A stretch of 64,000 nucleotides of DNA. Origin: Bacteroidales bacterium (lineage in GTDB: Bacteria; Bacteroidota; Bacteroidia; Bacteroidales; UBA3824). Location: positions 25,405 through 89,404 of the forward strand of contig JAFPZK010000037.1 of the NCBI GenBank assembly GCA_017417315.1, written 5' to 3'. Both the position numbers and the translations under genes were made by a program. This document shows positions 47,001 through 56,200 of this stretch, piece by piece; the first letter of the stretch is position 1; each line of letters opens with the position of its first letter. The notes under the pieces are model-generated. The model had not been told where the DNA came from. It was given only the letters and a program-made list of their open reading frames with translations, and searched no databases.

Positions 47001-47078
47001 TGTCCAACTTTGTGCCAAAACTCCCACTTTCAATAGGCACATCAAAATCACCGTAAATATAATATATCTCATTTTCAT
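41034..47078 (-). CDS. Giant T9SS-secreted protein with YDG/MBG repeats
   Basis: A 2014-residue surface protein with a signal peptide (MKMRYIIFTVILMCLLKVGVLA). I count about ten YDG-type repeats, each with an aromatic-Tyr-Asp-Gly core: KTYDGGSDV, KTYDGGTSL, KPYDGDNVA, KVYDGNADV, KEYDGTTDV, KDYDGDKTV, RPYDGTVNV and YYDGTKRV, plus degenerate KEYDKSTDA and KIYDATKKV. MBG-like blocks such as VIYGGSKLLTDISPSI alternate with them. The last 80 residues (VYPNPAAPMQTVNIELEEFE) are a type A T9SS sorting domain. Such proteins are exported and anchored through PorV-linked sorting. Role: adhesin or matrix protein, inferred. Confidence 0.88.
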   Translation of the reverse strand: MKMRYIIFTVILMCLLKVGVLAQSWTSTGININTVGGDAILGVYGEDITTYNFVIPFYKKGTAYYWCPGKLILRDKTTEEVLFQSEILSEQAKGSSNSINIPLSGLCDVWEQKTCILKFVPNSDAVPQGLKQGDQASNFTKVKNNAEKEIKLSISPRPIKINPNSYDDYYSSKTYDGGSDVKDGFISIFKPNTYYSSDDTKSGILVVDRDYVSFDIKSAAYKNKNCAGEKNSAIEVEFQNGGLLGDKSGNYKLVFDDANTDKKLTFPGTITPKPLDLNLAFAKTYDGGTSLSNSHLTSNTISTGVLHETVTVSLKSTGNAKFNKKDVHTDWDVTDISKDDIELNDNNYSVNSVTAKGTITKRKITPQIKFSKPYDGDNVATNSLTEAFKDYKLTHTNCTDVIDGEEVPFSFTGATFMTSSEYHLDGIVYIDGLSISSSNYVLDDSKYYEGKYKASGSITKQPITISLENTEFTYGTSTFGTDINPSVSETSPAIGGTFTAKDKNSTAEPYSDGVMLPAGEYTISYTPTDTKNYESPNTVSCTVKRKEIDVVLHFEKVYDGNADVEDRDYTATLTTASGIVEGDNVSISFTSAAFDSKDVHVNKEVKAKVSEPLLIGTHAKNYSMIFSATSTITSKELKNVDFYFEKEYDKSTDASSSLITVNPLKGDKVTEIIGNDEVSFSFTNPKFPSANADETNLKTIQYDNLVSENPNYTFVTPNVKGKIQKKELEISLTNSSVIYGGSKLLTDISPSITPNENPTGTAIPGTFVAKNKSTNENSGDVMLPAGEYEVTFELPDNEKDNYKIKETKTVTVNPKSIQSINLSYEPEKIYDATKKVLGFTYGPINELVNGDEITITAEYTDKKADDNAYIKITISPSDFVKQNYSCVGTKILKSNEEITTLTDWGSAEFSVLGKISKCQLTLTSDYQAEKEYDGTTDVKDFEVTQVTAKTNDGNKDFNELTFAVFENEEITITPKAAYNSKDVNTANKITVSGDVNNDNYEVEPKTVYGSISKSIVKVEPKGTPAKDYDGDKTVKDFDEYYTVSGIFNNEVQFNFDKVEYQSENASDNIPLVFTNPHLEGSSLENYDLSVSQFYGKINKHPITIKWYRTEPEMECTNSVSMSYGHTIGSGKDLYAQIYEVLYRDKYRPEIYTYSDDDGQTFKELPENGILFPGEYSVKVNFSAEDNNYKSDFSKIDVKIGFQWQFGREFTTPSEYGVKIGEDIYFYCTTIGINEDDLTFTYYLDNEEVNIGYIPKVGVHTLTCEVKHPTLGEYKITEPINFEIVPRQLTFYNEMEWTTDKDGNILSRPYDGTVNVYDDQIKEIAQINKDQIISGDELYFNIDYAYDGEEVGDHEVNITYTLTGKDSYCYVFQANELREYSTPKPGFIKLCPAFVGFKEYEKVYGSSELGKDIVPTTTYVRYKGDKISIPGTYIFEFTLGGNEKSEHQVGEMLSVGVYNMRVKFYPEDQEHYEEGASNSEYVKVTPKPITATGVTIADKYYDGTKRVDPAKVKLFEPALEGVIERDKNNVKLEISNLSSIEYPSVNIGDYQGLVVKVALKGSGLENYKLTNSELKADASILPFDFHYNVEPDDETGFYLFVYGSSVMGKDFKLINELTETQTVKYKIADIDKTNQMLVPNTYKVDVQLYDSDLLVQTQQVTVKVVKLKLLTSEPNIAHTKFHDGNTLVKLTGEKCILTNIVGDDKVEINTQEQFYDTPDIGTGKTITVTFTLSGSWHSKYIEPDGYVYTDGVITNRDLKISSLGVSGEICPSSNVPLIFSVDEGIPDKADIVFSQAALEAGFENFTVTNTQFGLNSIELKIPEKMKAGKYDATLSLSSGQDIKLDTRFSFTVNYDASYIVSKFNDVVAINNSGYDFTGYQWYKDGKPVDNENKQFFNDLPCLYGWYGARVLTVDGTYANICPRYFDKRTAVSKSAKAGVNVYPNPAAPMQTVNIELEEFEDYENCTILIYNLNGVLITKIQNPDRLNTLCLPQGNYTGVVVKDNSRLNFKLIVRK

Positions 47079-47121
47079 AATATATCCGTTTTTTAAAATT
47101 TAACTTTCAAAGTTAAGTATT

Positions 47122-48105
47122 TTATTTTAAAAATCCGCAAAAATATGCTTTTTCTTTTTCGAGGTTAAGACCTTGAATTTCAGCCTCTAACCGCTTTGCC
47201 GTAAAAATATTTTTCTCCGCAAAGGCTTTTGTACCCGAAGAAAACGGATTTTCTACCCTATGCCCCACCGATTTCATGAACTTTTCCACCTTTTCCACTT
47301 GTAAAGAAACTTTGTCAGAAAAATATGTTTGCTTGATTTTTTGCCAAATATATTCTTCCGCCGTCAAAGACAAATGAATCATATCTTTGTCATAAAAACG
47401 GTAATCACGCAGTTCGTCAATCACAACCTCAAACGAGGGAAAATAACTGACAAAACCATAATTCTCTACCGCAAAATTTGTACCTAAGTGCAATGTCGAT
47501 TTTGATAAATTATTGCCGTGAGCCCCGTCCCGAAAATGCCGCAAAGGACTTACTGTCAAGACAATTTTTATATTTTTATTTACTTTTTGTAAATTTTCTA
47601 CAATATTTTTCAGCGCATTTTCTACTTCTGAAACAGAAATCAACCGCCGCAAAAATTTTTCTGATAATTGTTTATGACAATTTGCAACCGGCAAAGACGT
47701 TTCTTTCAAAAAATACACAAACGCCGTCCCAAGCGTTATAAACATAACGTCAGCCTTTAAGAAAAAATCGTATGCCTTTTCCATACTTTTATTTGCCAGA
47801 AAAACAGCCTTTTGCAAATCCGAATCAGAAAACCGCCCGTGAAAATCATAACTATTATAAAGTGTGCCGTCAAAGAAAAAATCGTTTTCAGAATAACGCT
47901 TTCCGCTTAAAACATTTTCAATCATCATGCTGATTGACAGCGGATTATAAAGTATCCCAGTAGGATTGACAAGACACTGAAATTTCGCGTTTTCAAAATA
48001 CGCACTGATATTCTCCGCAAAACACGAACCGATAAAAACCAATTTTGAAGTGTAATCAATTGAAAATGAAGACTTTTCAATTTCAACAAGCGTAAAAAAA
48101 TTCAT
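47122..48105 (-). CDS. GSCFA domain protein
   Basis: A 327-residue protein named for the motif in KLVFIGSCFAENISAYF, where the Ser lies in the GSCFA block of an SGNH-hydrolase-like fold. Later blocks are FITLGTAFVYFLKET and VLTVSPLRHFRDGAHGNNLS with the conserved His and Asn. It lacks a signal peptide. Reported members are proposed acyl hydrolases, but no substrate is known to me. It lies 6 bases downstream of the thioredoxin-like gene on the same strand. Confidence 0.85.
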   Translation of the reverse strand: MNFFTLVEIEKSSFSIDYTSKLVFIGSCFAENISAYFENAKFQCLVNPTGILYNPLSISMMIENVLSGKRYSENDFFFDGTLYNSYDFHGRFSDSDLQKAVFLANKSMEKAYDFFLKADVMFITLGTAFVYFLKETSLPVANCHKQLSEKFLRRLISVSEVENALKNIVENLQKVNKNIKIVLTVSPLRHFRDGAHGNNLSKSTLHLGTNFAVENYGFVSYFPSFEVVIDELRDYRFYDKDMIHLSLTAEEYIWQKIKQTYFSDKVSLQVEKVEKFMKSVGHRVENPFSSGTKAFAEKNIFTAKRLEAEIQGLNLEKEKAYFCGFLK

Positions 48106-48111
48106 AATATT

Positions 48112-48555
48112 CTAAAAGGTATTTATTCCGAAAGCGTATTCTAAATATTGCGATAACGTGTTATAATCCATTACGTTACCGTTACATTTTATGATTTCAA
48201 ACTGCCGCTTCGGCGGAAAAATCCCGATTTGCGGCAGTTTGTCATCTCGTCTTATAGTTAAAATCTCCGCCAAATGTAGATTTTTTGTTACGTCAACCGC
48301 ATAAAAATTCATATAAGCGGAATATCTGGTTGCAACTTCGTTAAAAATTTTTGCTTGTTTTTCGCAGTTAACCACATAATCGTCATAAAAAAGACAAATA
48401 TGAGGCTTCTCTCCTATCACTTTAAAATCTTTTTTCGCAGTGTCAATACTGCAAATATTTTCATAAAAATACTCAGTATCAACAACTTCCACATGTCTAT
48501 TAAACGTGATGGCACACGAACTACAAAACAAAATTATTAACAAAAATTTTTTCAC
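48112..48555 (-). CDS. Thioredoxin-fold lipoprotein lacking the CxxC motif
   Basis: A 147-residue probable lipoprotein (FCSSC, Cys14; the -3 residue of the lipobox is unusual). The fold shows through PHICLFYDDYVVNCEKQAK, aligning with the thioredoxin active-site segment, and KLPQIGIFPP, aligning with the cis-Pro loop at Pro108. The first active-site Cys is absent and only Cys64 remains. It therefore cannot catalyse thiol-disulfide exchange in the usual way. The GTG start shares one base with the stop of the GH51 gene (TAGTG), so they are coupled. A chaperone or redox-sensing role is speculation. Confidence 0.7.
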   Translation of the reverse strand: MKKFLLIILFCSSCAITFNRHVEVVDTEYFYENICSIDTAKKDFKVIGEKPHICLFYDDYVVNCEKQAKIFNEVATRYSAYMNFYAVDVTKNLHLAEILTIRRDDKLPQIGIFPPKRQFEIIKCNGNVMDYNTLSQYLEYAFGINTF

Positions 48556-50585
48556 TATTTCTTAATTCTGTAAACCCTGAACGTCATTGCCGGAACATTG
48601 TCCTCCAAAACCGAAACTTTATCGCCGGCGGCTTTGTTGCTGCCTTTTTGAGGCGTAATTTTCGTCGGATTGTCAAGCGTGTTGTCGGCATCCATATCCG
48701 ATGACGTCAAAGTCAATGTTTCAACTTCATGCGAACCTTTTAAACCATTGAGGTTCAATTTGATAGACTGTGCCGATTTGCTCGTATTAACCACTTTTAC
48801 GATAACAACGTTTTCTTTGTTGTCAACAACCGCACTCGCAAAAAGACCGTCTTGCTCATTATCGCCCGCAACAACTTTTTTGTTCATCAAAAGCGGTAAC
48901 ACATTCGTGCCTTTGTTCAAAGAATACAACTGCTGAACATAATACGAAACCGAACGGAACGACCTCAAATTATCAAACCAAATTGCGTCGGGTCTCCACT
49001 GCCAACCTTCAACGTGCGCAAAAAGCGGCGCGTATGTCGCCATGTGAACAACGTCTGCATTACGCTCAATGCCCGTCATAAAAGCGGCTTCAAGAAGTGA
49101 AGTCTCAAAATGATTCCATTTTTTGCCTTTACCGTGGCAAGCGTATTCGCCCGCAAAAATTTTCGGACCTTTTCTGTCGTATTTGTCATAACGATGACGG
49201 TTTTCTGCGCTCAAAAACCAAGATTCAGGTCTGTAAAAATGCTCGTCGTAAAGGTCAACGCCGATTTCCTTCATTTTCGGTTGCAACATATCGAATTTTT
49301 CGCCTTCCGAATCAGGACCGGTCGTTCCTATCAACTTGATATTTGGATATTTAGCACGAATTGCATCTGAAAACTTTTTCAAACGCTCCGTAAAAACTGG
49401 ATTGTTTTTGTAGTCCCATTGTTCGTTGCCGACACCCAAGAATTTCAGATTGAAAGGTTCGGGGTGTCCCATTTCAGCGCGGACTTTTCCCCATTTCGTT
49501 GACTTGTCGCCGTTTGCAAACTCTATCAAATCCAAAGCGTCCTGAATATACGGCTGCAAATTATCCATCGGACAATGTGCTTCCATATCAGGTTCGCCCC
49601 ATTTTTTATTTTCGTTCTGAAACTGACATGCCAAACCGCAACTTATAACCGGCAACGGTTCAGAACCGAAATCTTCACAAAGTTGGAAAAATTCAAAAAA
49701 GCCTAAGCCGTAACTCTGATAATAGTCGGGATAAAATCTGAAATCAAAAGTATAATGCCAACGGTTTTCGTTGAGTTTGCGGTTTTCAACGGGGCCGACA
49801 GAGTTTTTCCACTGATAACGGCTTTCCAAATCCGTACCTTCAACGATACAGCCGCCCGGAAAACGAAAAACGCCCGGTTTCATATCAAAAAGTGCCTGAG
49901 CCAAATCTTTTCTCATACCGTTTTCTCTGCCTTTCCAAGTGTCTGTCGGAAAGAGAGATACGTGTTCAAGGTCGGTGGTAACGATAGGTTGTTTGTCAAA
50001 ACCGCGTAAGAAAATTCTCAAAGAGGCTTTCGGATTAGTAACTTTTCCTTTGAATTTTGCCGTGTATTTTTTCCACTCCGTGCCTTCCACGTCAACATAA
50101 CAAACTTCCTGCTCTTGGGTCTCGCCCATCGAAGCGTTGTCAACGATTTGAACAAGAATTGTTGACTTTCCGCCTTCGGGACATCTCGCCCAAACCGAAA
50201 ACCTGTACTCCTCGCCTTCTTTAATCGGTACGCCGAAAAAGCCTTCGTTTTCTATTCCTGTGTGTTTGTGAGGGTGTCCGGCGTAACGAAGCCTTACGTA
50301 ATGCGGACAATTTTCAAAAGGTCCGTCGTTTTTTACCTCCACATTTCCGAAAGTTTTCCAACCCATAAGGTTTTGCGGAAATTCAAACGAACGGTTTTTA
50401 ACCATTTCGGCATAAAGACCGCCGTCGGCAGCATAGTTGATGTCTTCAAAGAAAATGCCGTACATCGTCGGCTGAACCGCTGCCCCTTGTTTCGCGGTGT
50501 TAACTTCCATAACGTGCTGAGTCTGAGCGTTTGCCGATAACGCACACGACAATGCCAAAGCACCTAAAAATAATTGTTTTTTCAT
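48555..50585 (-). CDS. Alpha-L-arabinofuranosidase, GH51
   Basis: An exported glycoside hydrolase of 676 residues that removes terminal arabinose from arabinoxylan or arabinan. The start is ATG 50585 (signal peptide MKKQLFLGALALSCALSANA); the upstream in-frame start is rejected. An N-terminal carbohydrate-binding-like domain (about 60-200) leads into the TIM barrel with FLGVGNEQWDY (acid/base Glu) and IFAGEYACHG (nucleophile Glu). A C-terminal beta-sandwich completes the fold. It fits a plant-fibre diet together with the esterase at 19234. No SusC/SusD pair is nearby. Confidence 0.93.
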   Translation of the reverse strand: MKKQLFLGALALSCALSANAQTQHVMEVNTAKQGAAVQPTMYGIFFEDINYAADGGLYAEMVKNRSFEFPQNLMGWKTFGNVEVKNDGPFENCPHYVRLRYAGHPHKHTGIENEGFFGVPIKEGEEYRFSVWARCPEGGKSTILVQIVDNASMGETQEQEVCYVDVEGTEWKKYTAKFKGKVTNPKASLRIFLRGFDKQPIVTTDLEHVSLFPTDTWKGRENGMRKDLAQALFDMKPGVFRFPGGCIVEGTDLESRYQWKNSVGPVENRKLNENRWHYTFDFRFYPDYYQSYGLGFFEFFQLCEDFGSEPLPVISCGLACQFQNENKKWGEPDMEAHCPMDNLQPYIQDALDLIEFANGDKSTKWGKVRAEMGHPEPFNLKFLGVGNEQWDYKNNPVFTERLKKFSDAIRAKYPNIKLIGTTGPDSEGEKFDMLQPKMKEIGVDLYDEHFYRPESWFLSAENRHRYDKYDRKGPKIFAGEYACHGKGKKWNHFETSLLEAAFMTGIERNADVVHMATYAPLFAHVEGWQWRPDAIWFDNLRSFRSVSYYVQQLYSLNKGTNVLPLLMNKKVVAGDNEQDGLFASAVVDNKENVVIVKVVNTSKSAQSIKLNLNGLKGSHEVETLTLTSSDMDADNTLDNPTKITPQKGSNKAAGDKVSVLEDNVPAMTFRVYRIKK

Positions 50586-50737
50586 CTTGTATAAAAAAAT
50601 ATTAAGTGTTAAATTTTCACACAAAGAAAATGATTTTTTTTTAGAACGGCAAATTTTTTTACGGATTTTTTCAAAGAAAAGGGCGGAAAACCAACTTCAG
50701 CCCAAAGAGCAACAAAAACAAAACAAAATAAAATTTA

Positions 50738-52537
50738 CTAATCCTTAAAATAATTAATTGCATTCCGCAAATTCACGGCCTGAGTTGCCAAATCGTCCGC
50801 ACTTGCCGCCAACATTTCAGAAGACGAGGCATTACCTTTGACAATGCCGTTAAGTTTTTGTATAATGTCATTTACCTGATTTGCACCGGCACTCTGCTCC
50901 AAACTTGCGTTTGCAATCTCGTTAACAAGTGTTCTCGTATTTTCTATTTTAGGAATAGTCTGTTGCATAACGGCATTTGCCTCCTCCGAAAGTTGAAGAC
51001 CGGTTTGAGACATTTCAATAATTTCATCGGCAGCCGCTTTTGACTTTTCCGCCAAAGAGCGGACTTCTTTTGCAACAACGGCAAATCCTTTTCCGTATTC
51101 TCCCGCACGAGCCGCTTCAACAGCCGCATTAAGTGCAAGAATATTAGTCTGAAATGCAATTTCGTTAATAATAGAGATAGCCTGCGAAATAGATTTATTA
51201 TTGTCAAGAAGATTATTAATGTTGACAACAACTTCGTTGAACTTATTACATGCGTCTTGCGAAACATCGTTTGTCTGCTTTGCGTTATAGGTATTCTGCT
51301 CGATGTTGCTTGTCATCTCCTGCATTGTTGCCGAAAGATCTTCAATGTTGTTTGACTGCGACATCGAACCCGACATCACTTGTTGAGATGTAGAATTAAC
51401 CTGCGAAGAATTTGCTGCAAGAGTTTCCGAACCCGCTTTTATAACGTCCACAATATCAGAGAGTTTATGACCCATATCCCGAATATCGTCGCACATCTCG
51501 CCTATTTCGTCATACGAAACATAATCAATCTTGCTTTTTAAGTGTCCGTCCGAAATGGCTTTTATCGCTTTTGAAAGTTGTTGCAACGGTATTGTCAACA
51601 CCTTTTTAATACAAGATACGACAAGGAAAATTATCACCGCAATTATGATTATCAAGAAGATAAGCATAACTTTAAGATTTTCATTCGCAGATGTTTTCAA
51701 CTCATCGTCAGGCAAATAACCGATTACGAACCAGCCCGGTGTACCTTCAATCCTGCGGCTCATAACATACATATTAGTACCGGTTGAGGCTTCCTTAACA
51801 TAACCCGTACATTCCACACCTTTAACGACATTTTCTCCGACTTTTTCCAAACCCGGATAAGAGACTTTTCCGTCAGTTATCAAGTTGAAATTCATAATCA
51901 TTTCGTCAAACTCACTGCCGATAAGTTCCGCTTTTTCGTCAACGATATACATTACACCGTTTTTACCGAAATTACATTCCGCAACCACTTTTTTCAAAGT
52001 CGTCAAACTTACGTTTCCGCAAACAGCACCGACTATTCGTCCGTCTTCGATAATAGGAACACCCAATGTATATTTTTTTTCACCCGTTGATTTTGAAATA
52101 TCGGGACTTGTCATCGCAAAATCCTTACGTTCCGAAAAAATTTCCTTAAAATACTTTCTATCAGCAATATTCGCATTAGAAAAACCTTTGTTAGCAATAT
52201 AATATGAACCGTCAGAATACACTACAAACAACAGAGAAAAATATTCCGCCTCATTTTTAGCCAACTCATTAAGTCTGTCTTTGTATTCATCAACCTTCAT
52301 AGTTCTGAATGCAGGCTCAGAGGCAACCCATTTGAGTTCGTCTTTCAACATGTCAAGTTTCAAGGTAACTTCCTGAGCCGATTTTGCAGAAAGTTCCTGC
52401 ATACAATACTCAAAAAAATCTTTCTGAGTATTAAAACTCGTCTGATAACTTACAAACATCATAACTACCAATGTGATAGTTACAAACGGAATGATGAATT
52501 TCAGGATTTTCATCTGAACCGAAGTTTTTTTTGCCAT
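50738..52537 (-). CDS. Methyl-accepting chemotaxis protein with periplasmic Cache domain
   Basis: A 599-residue chemoreceptor. Membrane helix 1 (about 11-31) leads to a dCache-like periplasmic domain (about 40-285) with [19 protein letters not shown] and [19 protein letters not shown]. Membrane helix 2 (about 288-312) precedes a HAMP domain and a signalling domain whose hairpin tip reads [20 protein letters not shown]. This is the CheA/CheW-contact motif, nearly consensus. Chemoreceptors are rare in Bacteroidales, and no cheA, cheW or flagellar gene is in the window. Composition resembles its neighbours, so transfer is not obvious. Confidence 0.93.
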   Translation of the reverse strand: MAKKTSVQMKILKFIIPFVTITLVVMMFVSYQTSFNTQKDFFEYCMQELSAKSAQEVTLKLDMLKDELKWVASEPAFRTMKVDEYKDRLNELAKNEAEYFSLLFVVYSDGSYYIANKGFSNANIADRKYFKEIFSERKDFAMTSPDISKSTGEKKYTLGVPIIEDGRIVGAVCGNVSLTTLKKVVAECNFGKNGVMYIVDEKAELIGSEFDEMIMNFNLITDGKVSYPGLEKVGENVVKGVECTGYVKEASTGTNMYVMSRRIEGTPGWFVIGYLPDDELKTSANENLKVMLIFLIIIIAVIIFLVVSCIKKVLTIPLQQLSKAIKAISDGHLKSKIDYVSYDEIGEMCDDIRDMGHKLSDIVDVIKAGSETLAANSSQVNSTSQQVMSGSMSQSNNIEDLSATMQEMTSNIEQNTYNAKQTNDVSQDACNKFNEVVVNINNLLDNNKSISQAISIINEIAFQTNILALNAAVEAARAGEYGKGFAVVAKEVRSLAEKSKAAADEIIEMSQTGLQLSEEANAVMQQTIPKIENTRTLVNEIANASLEQSAGANQVNDIIQKLNGIVKGNASSSEMLAASADDLATQAVNLRNAINYFKD

Positions 52538-52666
52538 ATTTCTTCTCTTTTTAAAAAGGTTTACTTTTCTATTATAAACAAAATACGTGCCTTGTTAAGT
52601 CTTAGTTAATTATCAAAACAAAGTTAAAGCATTTTTTTTTATTTTCCAAATTTTTAACATAAAAAA

Positions 52667-52711
52667 AAAGAGGCTGTCTTTTTATTTTTTTTATAAAAAA
52701 CAACCTCTTTT
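52667..52711 (-). terminator. Terminator of the DUF1573-like gene
   Basis: AAAAGAGG/CCTCTTTT and inner TGT/ACA pairs form a hairpin with a U-run on the minus strand. It starts 25 bases after the stop at 52736. Confidence 0.75.
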
Positions 52712-52735
52712 CTAACAAACTACATAAACAATCTC

Positions 52736-53155
52736 TTAGTTGGATCTAATCTTGTAAGTAAGTTGTGCATTTTTGGACTGATTGCCCCTTCTGTCGAAAT
52801 AACTTACATTGATTACAATCTCTTCACCGTTAACAACACCGGAATAGTTAGGATCAATTATGATTTTAACCTTGCCTTTTCCGAACTCTTCGATGCCTTT
52901 TTGCAACGACATCGCACTTACACCTGCGGGAACTGCAAATCCCGTAATTTTCATCGTGGAGTTTTCTTTGTTTTCGATAGTTACTATTCTCTCCACTACT
53001 TTGTTTTCCAACTTGCCGAAATCTACGCTCAAAGCATTGTCGCCTGAGGTACTACGTGTTAAACCGAACAAGTTAGCCTCTTCTTCTTCGCTCTGAGCCA
53101 TACAATTCATGCTCATCAGAAGAATCACACCTAAAATCGTAAAAATTTTCTTCAT
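52736..53155 (-). CDS. Secreted DUF1573-like beta-sandwich protein
   Basis: A 139-residue exported protein (signal MKKIFTILGVILLMSMNCMA). The core SVDFGKLENKVVERIVTIEN and MKITGFAVPAGVSAMSLQKG resembles DUF1573, an Ig-like domain of periplasmic proteins. A promoter with perfect spacing precedes it and a terminator follows, making a single-gene unit. Function unknown. Confidence 0.65.
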   Translation of the reverse strand: MKKIFTILGVILLMSMNCMAQSEEEEANLFGLTRSTSGDNALSVDFGKLENKVVERIVTIENKENSTMKITGFAVPAGVSAMSLQKGIEEFGKGKVKIIIDPNYSGVVNGEEIVINVSYFDRRGNQSKNAQLTYKIRSN

Positions 53156-53186
53156 GGTTGCATATAATTTTAAAAAAGTTAATGTG

Positions 53187-53217
53187 CAAAATTAATATTT
53201 TTTTTATTCATTGCAAA
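53187..53217 (-). promoter_or_regulatory. Promoter of the DUF1573-like gene
   Basis: On the minus strand, TTTG (53214-53217) and TAATTTTG (53187-53194) are 19 bases apart. Confidence 0.75.
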
Positions 53218-53288
53218 AAAAATACCAGTTTTTTATTGTATATAACGTAAAAATTGAGTTACTTTGTATCCTGAAAACAGATTTTTTT

Positions 53289-56200
53289 GTGAAAAAAAAT
53301 AAAAAAATAGGTAAAGTGTTGAAAAAAGCAGTACTTACGGTTGTTTTAACACCCGTAATTCTGCTCGCAATTTTCATTATTCCGCCCGTAAATTCGGCGG
53401 TAACGGGTATCGTTTCAACTATTTTGAGCCAAAAATACTCCTCTGAAATCAGTATTTCGCACCTTTACATCGATCCGTTTTCGCTTTCGGTGTGGCTGAA
53501 AGAGGTCTTAGTAAAAGATCAAACCGCCGACACCTTATTATATGCAAAACGTTTGCACGCAAATCTTGACAAATTCGATACCGAAACACTGACATTCGAG
53601 TTCAAAAAAGTTGATTTAAAAGAGGTTACGGTAAAACTTATTCAGGATACTTCACAAAAATTCAACTTCGACTTTTTTATTCCGGAAGACAGCACCGAAA
53701 TTGTTGAAGAGGATTCGTCGAAAACACCTTTCAAAATTATTGCAAGAGACATCGCCCTCGAAAACATCAATTTTACGCTGAGAACACCAACTTCCGAAAT
53801 GCCGCCGAAAGACTTTCAAATGGATTATAACAATTTGGTTTTTAGAGATATAAACCTTTTTGTAAAGGATTTTTCGCTTGACGATTCTTTGAACATCAAT
53901 GCCCTTATCCGTCATCTTGAAGCCAAAGAAAAATGCGGTTTTTTCTTAAAAAATCTCTCTACCGTTTTGGACTTTTCAACCAAAGGCATAACGCTTGAAA
54001 ATCTTAATATTATGACAGATGAAACCGATTTTTATTCTGACAAAACGATATTAAAATTCAACGGTTTTCAAGAGTTCGGCGACAATCTTTCTAACATCGT
54101 TACAGAAACTAACATTTTGGAAAACACCAAAGTCGGTTTCAACGACATCGGACATTTTGTCCCCGAAGTTTATTCTACGGACATAACTGCCGGAATTTCA
54201 GGCAAAATCTCCGGCAAAATTGGCTGTCTTGACATAAAACGCTTAAAACTCTCTCTTACGGACTCTACAACTCTGAAAATCAACGCTTTCTTAAAAGGTT
54301 TGCCCGATATGGACAAATTTTATTTCAGACTTGACACCGCCGTTTTAAGCACTTCGTCAGCCGACATAAGGGCTTTACATTCACCGATTAGCAAAAATAC
54401 GCCGCTGTTCGATTTGCCAGATTTTTTGGACGGTTTAGGAATCGTAAAATTATGCGCAAAATCCTCTGGCTCAATAAATAAACTATCGCTGAACGCCGTT
54501 CTCCGCTCAAAACTCGGAAACCTGAAAACCAAAATCCGTCTTAACAATACTAACAAATTCATCGACATTAACGGTCTTATTGATGCCGGCGGAATGAATC
54601 TCGCTGCAATTGCCGGTCCAAATTCGGGCTTAGGCATACTTTCAGCACGGTTTGACACTATTGGCGTAAAAATTTTTCCTAACGGCACAATTTCCGGCAT
54701 CGCAAAAGGCGGCATAGATTCAGCCTCATTCAACGGTTATAATTACAAAAACATAATCGTAAACGGTGATTTTACGGACAAACTCTTTAACGGAAAACTT
54801 GCCGTCAACGACCCGAATCTTGACGTAAAATTTTCCGGCAAAGCGGATATTTCCGATAAAATGAACTTCGATTTTGTCTTAGATGTCATGAACGTTGATT
54901 TAAAGGCATTGAATTTTATGACCGACTCGGTTGACAGAATAAAATTTGCTATGGCGGCAAAATTTTCAGGCAATTCGTTAGACAATTTCAACGGAAACGT
55001 CGTTTTGACAGAACCTTTTGAATATCAACGGGATAATGACACTCTCGTTGTAAATTCACTCGCACTGAAATCTTATATTGACCAATACAAAAATAATTTG
55101 CCGATTAGAAACCTAAGAATAGATTCGGATTTTTTTGCCGCCGAACTTAAAGGTCTCGTCCAAACCGAACAAATGCAAAAAATTGCCGGAAATTTAATTT
55201 ACATGATTTTTCCGTCGCTAAAAGGCTCTGAAAAAGAGGCCGTTACAAGAAAGAAACGTCAACGTTACGGTTTTGACGACCCAAATTTCGTAAACAATTA
55301 TGACAACAGATTTGAATTTGAATTTTTTACCGGCGACACGAAAAAACTCACGAACTTTTTCCTGCCCGGTTTAAGTATCAGTCAAGGCACACATTTAGGC
55401 GCAAGTGTCAATGCAAGACGCGGGCAAACGTATTTCGTCTTAGAAACGGATTCAGTTGTTTACGGAGATTATTCGGCAGAAAATATTTTGATACGCGCCT
55501 CCGCAAAACACGACACTCTTGATTTCGGCCTCGACATTTCAAGATTTTGTCTGCTTGACGAAGAACTTATGAAGCCGCATTTAGGCATTTCGGCGAAACA
55601 CGACACCGCCGCAATTTCGCTCGGCTGGAACAACACTAACGAAAAACTTTCGGTCATAAAAGGTAATTTTTATATGCTGCCGCAACTCGCAGAAAACAAA
55701 TTTCCCGTTTTGAAATTTGCTTTCGAGAACTCCGATTTCAACTTTTTCGACACGGATTTCAAGATTTTACCGTCGGTTATCACAATGGATTCTACGGCTT
55801 TTGAAGTTGAAAATTTCAGAATCGCAATCCTCGGTGAAAACGATAAAAATGACAATTACGATTTTTCAATCAACGGCAAAATCAGCGAAGATGCTTCCGA
55901 TAAAATTTCAATCGGAATTTCGGAGTTTGACATCAGCATTTTAGAAAAATTTATACCCGGAATATCGTTTAAAGGGCTTTTTAACGGAGATTTCTCTGTT
56001 TCAAAAGTTTACAGCCTGAGGGACGGCGGACTTCCGGTGGTAGAAATGCACGCAAGTTCTGAAAAACTCAACATCGAAGGCATAGATTTAAAAAACCTCA
56101 GCGCAGATGCCTTGCTTAACGAAAAAGATTCGATTATCAATCTTAATATCAGCACGTTGAAGCGCAAAAACGACACAATAAAAGCAATCTCGGCATACGG

